A stretch of DNA of 64,000 nucleotides from the NCBI GenBank assembly GCA_036386415.1, contig DASVVT010000035.1, forward strand, positions 44,991 to 108,990. The letters run 5' to 3'. Positions 1 through 8,241 of the stretch are shown in pieces. Both the position numbers and the translations under genes were made by a program. Every line of letters begins with the position of its first letter. Position 1 is the first letter of the stretch. The notes under the pieces are model-generated. The model was not told the DNA's origin and did not search any database. It worked only from the letters and a program-made list of their open reading frames with translations. The DNA is from DASVVT01 sp036386415 (lineage in GTDB: Bacteria; Acidobacteriota; Blastocatellia; Pyrinomonadales; Pyrinomonadaceae).

Positions 1-81
1 GACTCAAGCCCACCCTCTCACGCTCCAACTATAAAATTTTGATAAGGGCCTCATGCTATATAAGAGATTTCCGTCCAGGCG

Positions 82-125
82 GCGAGTGTAAACACTTGGG
101 GATTTCGGGTATTAACACGCTGGCA
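82..125 (+). promoter_or_regulatory. Palindrome plus promoter-like module upstream of gdh
   Basis: This 44-base stretch recurs at 2642-2685 with no spacing change. It holds a near-palindrome (GAGTGTAAACACTTG), then a TATTAA-like box, then ACGCTGGC. TAAACA and TATTAA, about 15 bases apart, could be weak -35/-10 elements. It ends about 95 bases before the glutamate dehydrogenase ATG and points towards it. That it is an operator/promoter is inferred from conservation between the two copies and from position. Confidence 0.4.
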
Positions 126-220
126 ACCGTCAAGCTCGTCAGCTAATGTAGTTTCCTGCGCTTGATTTACTGGTAAGCAGTCACAAGGCGGGTTAAGCTT
201 CAGCGCAAAGGAGTCAACAG

Positions 221-1642
221 ATGAACACCACTCAACCCCCTCCAAGCTTTTTCGACAATGTTTCTCTCTACTTCGATCATGCAGCTTCTTTCACACAACA
301 CCCGAAAGGTTTGCTAGATCAGATCAGGGTCTGTAACAGCGTCTACTCGTTCCAGTTCCCCGTCCGCACACAGCGCGGCATCGAGGTCATCACGGGTTGG
401 CGCGCCCAACACAGCCACCACAAGCTACCCGTCAAAGGCGGAATCCGCTATTCGGAGGACGCCAACGAGGATGAGGTGAAGGCGCTGGCGGCGCTGATGA
501 CCTACAAGTGCGCCGTGATGGACGTGCCGTTCGGGGGCGGAAAGGGCGCGATCAAGATCAATCCGAAGAACTATACGGTTGAGGAGTTGGAGCAGATCAC
601 GCGCCGCTACACCTCCGAACTGATTAAAAAGAACTTCATCGGCCCGGGCGTGGACGTGCCCGCCCCCGACTACGGGACCGGGCAGCGCGAGATGTCCTGG
701 ATCGTTGACACCTACGCCGCGTTCCATCCCGGTCAGATAGATGCGCTCGCCTCTGTGACAGGGAAGCCCGTTTCGCAGGGCGGCGTGCGCGGAAGACTTG
801 AAGCGACGGGGCGCGGCGTCTTCTTCGGCCTACGTGAGGCATGCGGCGACGGCGAAGACATGAAACGGCTCGGTCTCAACAAGGGACTGGAGGGCAAGAG
901 CATCGTCGTGCAGGGGCTGGGAAATGTCGGCTATCACGCGGCGCAATTCTGCCAGAACGGAGGGGCGGTCATCACGGGACTGGCAGAGTACGAGGGTGCC
1001 ATCTACAACTCGAAGGGTTTGGACATAGAAGCCGTGATGAAGCACCGGAAGGAGACCGGCTCGCTCCTCAACTTTCCGGGAGCAAGTAATCTAGGCAGCC
1101 GCGAGGAGGCGCTTGAGCTTGAGTGCGACATCTTGATTCCGGCGGCGCTTGAAAACCAGATCACGGAAGAGAACGCCCCGCGCGTCCACGCGAAGATACT
1201 GGCCGAGGCGGCCAACGGGCCGACCAGCGCCAGGGCTGAAGAGATTCTCCTGCACAAGGGCGTGCTGGTCATCCCGGACATCTATTTGAACGCCGGTGGA
1301 GTGACCGCCTCATACTTCGAGTGGCTGAAGAACCTGTCGCACGTGCGCTTCGGCAGGATGGGCAAGCGGTTCGACCAGACGACTTTCGAGAACATGCTGC
1401 GGGTGGTGGAAACGACTACGGGGAAGAAGCTCTCCGACGAGGAGATAAAGAGAATAGCGCGCGGCGCGGACGAGATAGACCTGGTTAATTCTGGTCTTGA
1501 GGAGACGATGGCGGTCGCCTACCAACAGATTCATGAGATATGGAAAGCGGACTCGAAGATTCCGGGTCTGAGGACGGCGGCCTTCATCAGCGCGATAAAT
1601 AAGATCGCTACCTCCTACGCCGAGCTGGGCATTTTCCCGTAA
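221..1642 (+). CDS. gdhA: Glutamate dehydrogenase (Glu/Leu/Phe/Val dehydrogenase family)
   Basis: A 473-residue cytoplasmic enzyme for reversible oxidative deamination of L-glutamate to 2-oxoglutarate and ammonia, linking nitrogen and carbon metabolism. The N-terminal dimerisation/substrate domain carries the family active-site block around residues 96-110 (PFGGGKGA, catalytic Lys about 108), and PAPD at 147-150 supplies the conserved Asp. The nucleotide-binding Rossmann motif GLGNVG is at 232-237, followed by the conserved AAxGP segment in LAEAANGPT. The length is normal for the short hexameric class. The start is supported by an AAAGGAG ribosome binding site at 207-213. It stands alone on the plus strand, facing the dps pair. 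Coenzyme preference (NAD or NADP) cannot be fixed by eye. Confidence 0.95.
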   Translation: MNTTQPPPSFFDNVSLYFDHAASFTQHPKGLLDQIRVCNSVYSFQFPVRTQRGIEVITGWRAQHSHHKLPVKGGIRYSEDANEDEVKALAALMTYKCAVMDVPFGGGKGAIKINPKNYTVEELEQITRRYTSELIKKNFIGPGVDVPAPDYGTGQREMSWIVDTYAAFHPGQIDALASVTGKPVSQGGVRGRLEATGRGVFFGLREACGDGEDMKRLGLNKGLEGKSIVVQGLGNVGYHAAQFCQNGGAVITGLAEYEGAIYNSKGLDIEAVMKHRKETGSLLNFPGASNLGSREEALELECDILIPAALENQITEENAPRVHAKILAEAANGPTSARAEEILLHKGVLVIPDIYLNAGGVTASYFEWLKNLSHVRFGRMGKRFDQTTFENMLRVVETTTGKKLSDEEIKRIARGADEIDLVNSGLEETMAVAYQQIHEIWKADSKIPGLRTAAFISAINKIATSYAELGIFP

Positions 1643-1665
1643 GCGCTGAAGGCTGGATGTAGCGG

Positions 1666-1833
1666 CTATCTCTGGAACAGCGAGTTGCTCCGCCCGGCGG
1701 ACGTGGGCGGACGTGGCTGCACATCTTGCGGGTCGGGACGATTCTGTTTTCGTGAGTGAATCTCAAGCCACGCCGCGCCGCCGAAAAAGAACAATATGCC
1801 GAGTGCGACAACGATAACTTCGCTTAAATCCAT
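1666..1833 (-). CDS. Small single-pass membrane protein, 55 residues
   Basis: I do not recognise this protein. It starts with a short acidic stretch, then one strongly hydrophobic segment (about residues 5-22, rich in V, I, L and F), then a basic, Pro-rich tail that is presumably cytoplasmic. The ATG at 1833 is preceded by an AAAGGAG ribosome binding site six bases upstream, which argues for real translation. A longer reading in the same frame overlaps dps and has no such site. It begins 11 bases after the dps stop and is probably co-transcribed with it. No enzymatic motif is visible. Confidence 0.6.
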   Translation of the reverse strand: MDLSEVIVVALGILFFFGGAAWLEIHSRKQNRPDPQDVQPRPPTSAGRSNSLFQR

Positions 1834-1844
1834 AATATCTCCTT

Positions 1845-2351
1845 TTATTCTTCTGCCAACAAGCTTTTGAGCATCCACGCGGCCTTCTCGTGCGCCGTGA
1901 GGCGCTTGGTGAGAAGATCTTCTGTCGGCGCGTCAACAGCGGAGCGCGCAACGGACAGGGCAAAGCGAGACGTGCGGGCGACCGTCTCATGATCCATGAC
2001 CAACTGTCGGATCATCTCCTCGGCTGCGGGGACGCCTTCCGCCTCATGGAGGTAGGTGAGCCTGGAAAACTCTCTGTATGAACCCGGCGCAGTGAAGCCA
2101 AGCGCGCGGATACGTTCAGCCAGGAGATCGCCCGCCTGCCATAGCTCCGTGTACTGCTCCTCGAACATCAGGTGCAGCGTGTAAAACATTGGCCCCGTCA
2201 CGTTCCAGTGAAAATTATGCGTCTTCAGATACAGCATGTGCGTGTCCGCCAGGAGACGCGACAGACCCTCGACGGTTTCTCTTCTACCCTGCTCTTCCGT
2301 ACCGATGTTGTTGGGCAGCACCCTTTCTTCTACCCTTGTTGCTGTCTGCAT
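1845..2351 (-). CDS. dps: Dps-type DNA-protecting ferritin-like protein
   Basis: A 168-residue ferritin-like four-helix protein of the Dps family. These form 12-mers that oxidise and store iron with hydrogen peroxide and protect DNA in stress. The inter-subunit ferroxidase ligands are all visible: His48 and His60 from one chain, and Glu64, Asp75 and Glu79 from the partner. They match the family spacing HNFHWN...DLLAERI. The N-terminal tail (about 25 residues) is short and moderately basic. GAGGAG lies nine bases before the ATG. It is the first gene of a two-gene minus-strand unit with the small membrane protein. A palindromic module at 2642-2685 lies upstream and could carry stress regulation. 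Confidence 0.93.
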   Translation of the reverse strand: MQTATRVEERVLPNNIGTEEQGRRETVEGLSRLLADTHMLYLKTHNFHWNVTGPMFYTLHLMFEEQYTELWQAGDLLAERIRALGFTAPGSYREFSRLTYLHEAEGVPAAEEMIRQLVMDHETVARTSRFALSVARSAVDAPTEDLLTKRLTAHEKAAWMLKSLLAEE

Positions 2352-2641
2352 TACCTTATTCTCCTCAATTCAGTTAACAGATGATTCGGACGAATAATAG
2401 CGAGGACTCGCTGTTACCATCACGCGTGCCGGCAATTGCCGACTTCAACAGCCTAAGTGTGTTTCCGCACCCTGTTTATTGCTCCGCCTGTAAGTCTGCC
2501 GCCTGCGACGATCAGCAGGCCTCTACTTTAAAGGAGCAGGATGGTGGGAGATAGAGTATTAACTCCTATGTAGCGCGGGTGTTATCACCCGACGCCTCAC
2601 GCGACGGAGCCGACCCCGCGCCGCTTCCGCCAGAGATCGCC

Positions 2642-2685
2642 CGCGAGTGTTAACACTTGAAAATGACAGCTATTATTACGCTGGC
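2642..2685 (+). promoter_or_regulatory. Second copy of the palindrome/promoter-like module
   Basis: It has the same 44-base layout as 82-125: GCGAGTGTTAACACTTG, with a perfect 12-base palindrome AGTGTTAACACT, then TATTAT, then ACGCTGGC at identical spacing. It lies about 290 bases upstream of dps, in the opposite orientation to dps. On the plus strand nothing but a MITE candidate and a tRNA fragment follows. The rest of 2352-2703 shows no gene. Confidence 0.4.
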
Positions 2686-2703
2686 GAGGGGCAGCCTTCT
2701 CGC

Positions 2704-2800
2704 CTAGAGCGGTTTTCCAATCAGTGTACCGCTTCTTTCAGGCTAAACGATTGATTTCATTAGACGGCGACACGGTACATCCATTGGTAATCCGCTCTAG
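2704..2800. mobile_element. IS630/Tc1-type MITE candidate (97 bp)
   Basis: Two imperfect 28-base inverted repeats (23 of 28 matches) face each other at 2704-2731 and 2773-2800, both beginning CTAGAGCGG from the outside and both ending at TGTACCG. About 41 bases lie between them and no coding sequence is present. The outer CTAG on each side fits the CTAG target and TA duplication of IS630/Tc1-like transposases. No transposase of that type is in the window, so it would be a non-autonomous element. The call rests on structure only. Confidence 0.55.
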
Positions 2801-2934
2801 AGCGCTACAGTCATATCCGCATGGAAGCCAAGCGCAGTGCTTTGGGGGCGATCTCTCGAAGTCCGGTGAGTAATGGCACAAGGAACGGCGCAAAAACCGG
2901 GGCTGAAGTCGAAAAAGTGCCGAATTTGGGGATG

Positions 2935-3118
2935 AAAATGGTAGGCGCGTGCGGATTTGAACCGCAGACCCCTACCGTGTCAAGGTACTTTATAGCACCG
3001 CGTATAGCGCGTAATCGCTCCTGAAGTCGCAAAACCTAACCAAAGTGGCTAGAGAAGTCACTTATACGCCGCTCGAAAGGTATAAAGCGTCAGCGTGGTC
3101 TGGCAAAAGTCTGGCAAA
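2935..3118 (-). repeat. tRNA-Val(GAC) 3'-half with integrase-arm-like repeats (att-like site, left copy)
   Basis: Positions 2935-2986 are identical, over 52 bases, to 57835-57886. On the minus strand 2939-2986 reads as the 3' half of a tRNA: part of an anticodon stem, loop TTGACAC (anticodon GAC, Val), T-arm with TTCAAAT, the 3' acceptor strand and CCA. No matching 5' half precedes it, so it is a fragment and not a gene. On the element side come a GTGGCTAGAGAAGT box (3045-3058) and two tandem GTCTGGCAAA repeats (3098-3107, 3109-3118), all recurring near the right copy. This resembles an attachment site left by a tyrosine recombinase. I see no gene in 2801-3433, only translations of this fragment. 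Confidence 0.75.
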
Positions 3119-3433
3119 TTTCCCTGTGATGACGGGAGTTTCCTGAAAGCAGATATCCTTATAATCTTTAAGGCATAATACAAATTGCTCCCGCTTCCAT
3201 CTTCACCAGATATTGTCCCTTGATGGTGTTGGTACACCGCTGCTTTCTCAGGAGTGGCTTCAGTCTGTTTTTTAGAATCTCTTTGGCTGCGTGGTGCAAG
3301 ATGAGGGGACGCCAAAATAATGCAAGCCTGAGGATCATGCCCATTGGACTTTGCACCTGTTGGCCGATAGAGTCATCCAACTCGGCTTCTGTGAGAGTAT
3401 CCGGGAAGCGCTCTTAATCAGCACAGCTTACGT

Positions 3434-3838
3434 TTAGCCTCCGCCGGACAGAAGGCGGTTGATCATGTCCTTTAATTCATCGAGGTCCACCGGCTTGGTG
3501 AAGTAGTCGGTGTAGCCTGCGCCGAGTTCATGTCTACGAAGCGTGTAATCAATACCCTTCATCCCGTCGGCAGAATTGGTGAGGATAGGTACGTTGAGCA
3601 ACTCTGGATGCTGCCGGATGCGTTGTGCGGCGCTAAAACCATCCAGTTTTGGCAGGTGTAGATCCATCAAGATGAGGTCGGGGCGCTCGCTAATTGCCTT
3701 CTCTACGGCTTCCTCACCATCGGCGGCATCCACGATGCGATAACCGCTCTGCTGCAAAAAAATCTTCAGCATCTCGCGGGTATCGTCATCGTCCTCAATG
3801 ATCAGGATAGTCTTCTCGGCGGTATTGTTATTCCCCAT
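3434..3838 (-). CDS. Single-domain response regulator (CheY-like)
   Basis: A 134-residue protein made only of a receiver domain. The acidic pocket lies in EDDDD (residues 15-19), the phospho-acceptor is Asp59 in LMDLHLPKLDG, the switch Thr is in LTNSAD (about residue 87), and the conserved Lys is in FTKPVD (about residue 115). With no output domain it must act by docking to another protein or as a phosphate relay. It is the last minus-strand gene before the tRNA fragment, downstream of the TPR/carbohydrate-binding gene. Its cognate kinase is not obvious; the only histidine kinase in the window (54645-56351) already has its own NarL-type partner. Confidence 0.9.
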   Translation of the reverse strand: MGNNNTAEKTILIIEDDDDTREMLKIFLQQSGYRIVDAADGEEAVEKAISERPDLILMDLHLPKLDGFSAAQRIRQHPELLNVPILTNSADGMKGIDYTLRRHELGAGYTDYFTKPVDLDELKDMINRLLSGGG

Positions 3839-3952
3839 AGCTTAATCATCTCGAGGCGGCAACTGCCCTCTGCTTTATGCCAGATCTCGCTGCGCAGTTT
3901 TGACAGGAAGGCCGTTTACTTTCCCTTTGAATTCACTTCGTCTCAGTTATCA

Positions 3953-5248
3953 TCATTGCTGCACGGCGAAATCGTCGAGCCACAGATGACCGAAGATTGG
4001 ACACGGCTGAGTGCCGCAGCTTTGTCGCTGGAGTGCGAGAGTGACGGCGGTTGTTCGTGCTGTGGTGGCAAATTCAACGTCATAGGTTTCCCACCTGCTC
4101 GTGCCTTGCGGCAGCGGTTTAGTCTGAGCCAACGTTTGTTGTTGATCGTCGGCATCAAGCACCGTGAGGATGGGCAATCCGCCCGTGACGACGTCTTGAG
4201 TTCGAGCCGCAAAGCTTAAACGGTAATGGGTATTGGGCTTGACCAACAAAAGTTGAGAAACAATCGAAATAGACGGGTTCAAGTCCCCTTTGAAATCTAT
4301 GCGCAGGCTTCTTTTCCCTTCGTACGGGTTATCCAGGTCCGGGGAAATTGTCGTGTTCGGCGCATCAAGCCTGAGCTGCCACCCGAAACCATAATCTTCA
4401 CGGCGAATATCATCCTCAAAGCCAGTATTGATGATGCCTGGAATACTCGCTTCTTTCAGTTCATTGTGTCCGTCCAACCAGACTTCATAAGCCTCGTTGA
4501 ATCGTTTAGCGCCCAGCAGATCCTGAACGAAGACCTGGCGATCCGTTTCAGTGATAGCCCCGACGTGATGGAACAACTGCACGGCCTCGTTGATTTCCTG
4601 ATGCGCTAAGAGAAAGCGAGCCAGCGCCAGACGTTCGACCGCTGTTTGAGGCGCGACCGCCTGTTCGACGCGGCGCACATCACCACGGAATGAATTCCAT
4701 GCGAGATCAACCGTACTGTTGAAAAGAGAAGGGTCACTGCTGGCAGCGCGGCGCAGTTCCGTAAATGCTTCATCCAGGCGTCCGGCGCGAAGTAAAAGGT
4801 TTCCCGCTTGCCAGCGTGACTGCGCGTAGTAAGGGGCGAGACGTGCGGCTTCCTTGAAGGCGACGAGAGCAGACTCAGCATCACCCATCTGGTCGTAAAC
4901 CTGCCCCATCTCCATCCATAGCACATAATCACGCGGACGCAGCGCGACCGCCTCACGGTATGATTGGAGAGCCTCTTGGAATCGCCCCAGGCTAGCGAGC
5001 ACGGTGGCACGCGCATAGTGTGCTTCCGCGTCTGAGGATGCGAGCAGGACGGCTTTATCCGTCGCCACAAGTTGTGAGGATATGCTTCCATATTTTGAAA
5101 GTAATCGTGACAGCCCCGCCCGCCCGGCGCTCCACGCGCCCCAGAAGCACACGAGAAGGCTGGCGGCGATGACCGGGCCGTAGAGCCACTGCCGTGCGGA
5201 GGCAGCAGGGCTGGCAGGAATTTTGACGGATTCCGACGACTTGCTCAT
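3953..5248 (-). CDS. Membrane-anchored TPR protein with C-terminal carbohydrate-binding-like domain
   Basis: A 431-residue protein with one N-terminal membrane segment (about residues 22-43), a run of TPR-like helical hairpins (about 70-290; for example AEAHYARATVLASLGRFQEA and AESALVAFKEAARLAP), and a beta-rich C-terminal domain (about 290-431). The latter has the look of a CBM4/9-type jelly roll: GFEDDI start, SLRIDF, YRLSFAART, WETYDVEF, LWLDDFAV end. The helical part would recruit periplasmic partners and the terminal domain would bind glycan. It follows the O-antigen ligase and a small secreted protein on the same strand, so a role in surface polysaccharide assembly is likely. No catalytic motif is seen. 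Confidence 0.75.
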   Translation of the reverse strand: MSKSSESVKIPASPAASARQWLYGPVIAASLLVCFWGAWSAGRAGLSRLLSKYGSISSQLVATDKAVLLASSDAEAHYARATVLASLGRFQEALQSYREAVALRPRDYVLWMEMGQVYDQMGDAESALVAFKEAARLAPYYAQSRWQAGNLLLRAGRLDEAFTELRRAASSDPSLFNSTVDLAWNSFRGDVRRVEQAVAPQTAVERLALARFLLAHQEINEAVQLFHHVGAITETDRQVFVQDLLGAKRFNEAYEVWLDGHNELKEASIPGIINTGFEDDIRREDYGFGWQLRLDAPNTTISPDLDNPYEGKRSLRIDFKGDLNPSISIVSQLLLVKPNTHYRLSFAARTQDVVTGGLPILTVLDADDQQQTLAQTKPLPQGTSRWETYDVEFATTARTTAVTLALQRQSCGTQPCPIFGHLWLDDFAVQQ

Positions 5249-5446
5249 AGCTCTATCTGCAACGTGAAAAGGTCTACGGGAGAAACTTCATCCGTCCGAG
5301 GGCTAAAGTTTAGAAGCCTCTGAGAGCAAAACACTCTCTTTAATCTTTCAGACAGCTCAGAGAGTTCTGGTCTTACCGAGTGAGATTGAACAGCGTGCGA
5401 GCGACGCTTAATGTTGAAGCAGGTCATGCCTGACGTGGCGTCGCAC

Positions 5447-6121
5447 TTATAGTCCAAGAGGACTCTGCAAGCTGGGGTTTTGTCCGCGTGTGCCACCCCC
5501 CCCGGCGATTATCAATGCGATAACAGCCGTCGTCCCGCCGATAATCGCTATCGCAGCGGTGGTGCTCAGTCCGAATAGACCACCTGAAGCTGTTGAGGCC
5601 CCAGCGCCGGTGACATTACCAGGCCCCATTGTGAGAGCTGCGTCTCCTTCTTTGTAACAGACATCCAATCGTCGCCGATCCGCAGTTGTACGTATCGTGT
5701 CACCATGTGGCGAAGTGATAGAGCCATCGATCTTCAAGCTATAAGCGGTCAAGGTAGCGCACCCGTAGAAAATTTTGACGTCAATGTTGGTTTCGTTGAA
5801 GACCAGCGTCAGTTTTGTGTTTGGCTGAAGCTCGAGGATACCGAGACTGCCGAGGTCAACGCTTGCTTCGACCCCGACGGGCGTGACGAGTTGCGCGCCG
5901 GAGAAGATGGTCGTGCCTGCCGGGGAGGGATTGCCGTTGACCTGGATCAGATTTTTCCCGCTCGTCATCAATTTGCCGCTGAGTGGCGCGTCGTTCTGCG
6001 CCGCGTCTACTTCCGTCTTCATGCTCGAATCAATAAGATTCGCTCGTCCGAAGACGGGCGCGACGCAGAAAGCCAACAGGAGGGCCACGGCCTTTATTGC
6101 GATCAAGTTTTTTGAGAACAT
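5447..6121 (-). CDS. Exported FecR-like beta protein with C-terminal membrane segment
   Basis: A 224-residue hypothetical. A signal peptide (basic start, hydrophobic 8-24) is followed by a beta-rich region reminiscent of FecR/iron-dicitrate sensor barrels: a GTTIFSGAQLVTPVG block, a LGSLGILELQPNTKL block and a GSITSPHGDTIRTTADRR block. Near the C-terminus is a Gly/Ala-rich hydrophobic segment (about 185-208) ending in a short Pro/Ser tail. The gene has a run of eight G residues (5496-5503 on the plus strand as C) just before the end, so slippage would change the tail. Its position between the ligase and the TPR gene suggests a role in the surface locus. The FecR resemblance is weak. Confidence 0.65.
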   Translation of the reverse strand: MFSKNLIAIKAVALLLAFCVAPVFGRANLIDSSMKTEVDAAQNDAPLSGKLMTSGKNLIQVNGNPSPAGTTIFSGAQLVTPVGVEASVDLGSLGILELQPNTKLTLVFNETNIDVKIFYGCATLTAYSLKIDGSITSPHGDTIRTTADRRRLDVCYKEGDAALTMGPGNVTGAGASTASGGLFGLSTTAAIAIIGGTTAVIALIIAGGGGTRGQNPSLQSPLGL

Positions 6122-6151
6122 ATTGATGCTTCCTTGTGGAACAATTAACTT

Positions 6152-7624
6152 CTAAGAACGAGCAGCGCGTGGGGAGTCTCCGAACGCGGCTACCGATTTT
6201 ACCTCATCTTCGCTTTTTACTTGCACCGTAGCGATGACCAATAGAGTAATGCAGACCAGTGCGTTGATCGTGATGTGCAGGCCAAAGTCAACGAGACTGT
6301 GTGCCGCCACACCGAAAACTCCGACCAGCGCGCCCAAGTAAGCAGCGCGGCGGAATGAATCACTATCCCGCAGACACGCTCGTGCCCTTCCGATCACAGC
6401 AGCGGCCAGCCAGACCCAGAGTAACACACCCAGGAGACCGCCGCTGGCTAAAAGCTCAAGGTAATCATTGTGTGCCTGTTGGGGCGTCACCTTGCCCGAG
6501 GCATTATGATACTGGGAGATGGCTATCCAGTAACCACCAAAGCCGACCCCGGCGAGCGGATTCTCTTTAATCACCTGCCATGTTGTTTGCCAGACTTCCC
6601 TGCGTCGGTCGCCCCAACGATTATCAGGCCCCTGTGCGCTGATCTCAACCGGAGCAGATTCCAGCTTAGTCGCGAGTTGGTCGCCGCCCATCCAGATGAT
6701 TCCCATAATGAGCGCTAACATCAGGGCAGCGAGAAGCGCGACGCGCATGATATGAGTGCCGCTCAAGCGCCACCGACGCGGAGCATTGGTCTGTCGCCGA
6801 TCTTTTCGTTCCTGGCGAGCGGCATAAAACAGTAGACAGAGGAAGAGCATCTGACCGAGCATGCTGAAGATTGCGCCGCGCGAGTTCGATAAGACGAGCG
6901 CTGCCCACACAGCCAGTGCCGCCGCCAGGTAGACGAGCCGTTGTTCACGACGTACCCCTCGACCAATAACCAAGCCAAGGATTAAGCCCAGCGCCATCTC
7001 CATGAGAAAGGCGAAGTGATTACGATTGATGAACTGTCCGTAGCCGGTGCCGGTCAGCAGGTAAGGCAAGACGAACGCGTTTGCGCCACGCTGCATTATT
7101 AGCCGCGCAATCCCGAACAGAGCGCTCGCCACGCCGATCCCAATCACAACATGTATGAGCGCGCGCAACCGTCGTCGAGTTGACGTATATCGCAGCAACA
7201 AGGCACCGACAAGAGCGAAGGCAATGAATTTGAGCGCGACAAGTCGTGACTCATAAGGGTCGGCGCTGATTGCGTTCCAGAGGGGAATTCCTAGAGCGCC
7301 TGTTGCGCCGCGCGAGAGGGGCAAGCTTTGCGCAAATATGAAGAGGATGAGAGCGCAGAGCGGCAAGAGCATTCGATGCTCGCGCACGAAGTATTCTCCG
7401 CTCAATGTACTCTCGACGATGCAGAGCGCGGTGAGCGTGAAAACAGCAGATTCAAAGAGAGATGTCCACCACACCTCTGCGGTGCCGTAGGGAATGGCCG
7501 CCAGCGCGAGGAGTGACAGTAATCCATAAAAGATTACCCGGCTCAACAGGCGAGCCGCGCGCACGCTGACGTTGCCGACTGTGATTGGCCGGGGGGCAAT
7601 GATCTGTTCTGCCACAAATTGCAT
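6152..7624 (-). CDS. O-antigen ligase / polymerase family membrane protein (WaaL/Wzy-like)
   Basis: A 490-residue polytopic inner-membrane protein with about 11-12 hydrophobic segments and one large periplasmic loop (about 310-385). That loop carries the family signature region, with Arg-rich NRWGDRRREVWQ, NPLAGVGFGGY and, close to its end, QAHNDYLELLASGG, which contains the conserved His. Such proteins either ligate undecaprenyl-linked glycan to an acceptor or polymerise repeat units. A second, dissimilar family member lies at 44150-45628, so this one may be the ligase and the other the polymerase. It heads the short minus-strand group 7624-3953 and diverges from the plus-strand secreted gene at 7698. 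Confidence 0.85.
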   Translation of the reverse strand: MQFVAEQIIAPRPITVGNVSVRAARLLSRVIFYGLLSLLALAAIPYGTAEVWWTSLFESAVFTLTALCIVESTLSGEYFVREHRMLLPLCALILFIFAQSLPLSRGATGALGIPLWNAISADPYESRLVALKFIAFALVGALLLRYTSTRRRLRALIHVVIGIGVASALFGIARLIMQRGANAFVLPYLLTGTGYGQFINRNHFAFLMEMALGLILGLVIGRGVRREQRLVYLAAALAVWAALVLSNSRGAIFSMLGQMLFLCLLFYAARQERKDRRQTNAPRRWRLSGTHIMRVALLAALMLALIMGIIWMGGDQLATKLESAPVEISAQGPDNRWGDRRREVWQTTWQVIKENPLAGVGFGGYWIAISQYHNASGKVTPQQAHNDYLELLASGGLLGVLLWVWLAAAVIGRARACLRDSDSFRRAAYLGALVGVFGVAAHSLVDFGLHITINALVCITLLVIATVQVKSEDEVKSVAAFGDSPRAARS

Positions 7625-7697
7625 TGTCGAAGATTGCTTTATGCGTGTGGCCGGGAGTATCTTGTTTATTGATTAAACTCGGCCTAACGCAAAGATT

Positions 7698-8186
7698 ATG
7701 TCTATGACCAATATAATGTCAGCACTGGTTTCCGCCGCGCTCGCATTTCTGCTGTTAAGTCAAACCGGCTCGTGCCAGGATGTACATATGAGCAACTCAT
7801 CTCAGGAAAACACTCCCCAACAGGGAAATGCTGTCAGTCAGGGAAATGATACCGGCGCGCCCACGGGGGTTTGGGGTGGCGCACACATCCGCCTCAACCT
7901 GACAAAGAACCACGCTGAGATCGAATACGATTGCGCGCATGGCACAATCGAAGAACCGCTGGCGCTAGACGACAAGGGACGCTTCGATGCGAAAGGCACT
8001 CTCATTGCCGAGCATGGCGGGCCGGTGCGCAGAAACGAGAGTCCTCGCAATCGTCCGGCTCGCTACACGGGCCATGTCAATGGCGAGACGATGACCCTGA
8101 CCGTCACGCTTACCGACACGAATGAGACACTTAATACCTTCACCCTCACGCACGGCAGCGAAGGTCGGGTCATGAAGTGCCGGTAA
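7698..8186 (+). CDS. Small exported protein of unknown function
   Basis: A 162-residue hypothetical. The N-terminus has a hydrophobic segment (about residues 6-22) followed by GSCQ, which could be a lipoprotein-type cleavage site, though the lipobox is not canonical. A Gln/Asn/Ser-rich linker (about 28-55) leads to a beta-rich domain (about 58-160) with regular alternation (VWGGAHIRLNLTKN, AEIEYDCAHGTI, GHVNGETMTLTVTLTD), two later Cys at about 77 and 161, and no catalytic motif. It is one of the few plus-strand genes here. It diverges from the ligase gene and converges on the C25-protease gene. I cannot assign a function. Confidence 0.6.
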   Translation: MSMTNIMSALVSAALAFLLLSQTGSCQDVHMSNSSQENTPQQGNAVSQGNDTGAPTGVWGGAHIRLNLTKNHAEIEYDCAHGTIEEPLALDDKGRFDAKGTLIAEHGGPVRRNESPRNRPARYTGHVNGETMTLTVTLTDTNETLNTFTLTHGSEGRVMKCR

Positions 8187-8241
8187 ACTTCCAGGTGGCA
8201 CATCAAGCTAACTGCCCCGTAAAACCCAACCGTCATCCGCT

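Noticed and set aside
2939..2986. Complete tRNA-Val gene
   Set aside because: No D-arm or acceptor 5' strand precedes the anticodon arm in either copy, and the upper anticodon stem does not pair.
2821..3032. Short ORFs over the tRNA fragment (with CGSNPHAPT-like peptides), repeated at 57696-57929
   Set aside because: They are translations of the tRNA-Val 3' sequence on either strand, a known source of false small proteins. They lack ribosome sites and consistent ends.
3058..3380. Two minus-strand ORFs of 70-85 residues between the att-like repeat and the response regulator
   Set aside because: No ribosome site, no recognisable domain, and overlap with the arm-like repeats. Treated as non-coding.
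5245..5496. 83-residue minus-strand ORF after the secreted gene
   Set aside because: It begins inside the preceding gene at the G run, has no ribosome site and shows no domain or signal.
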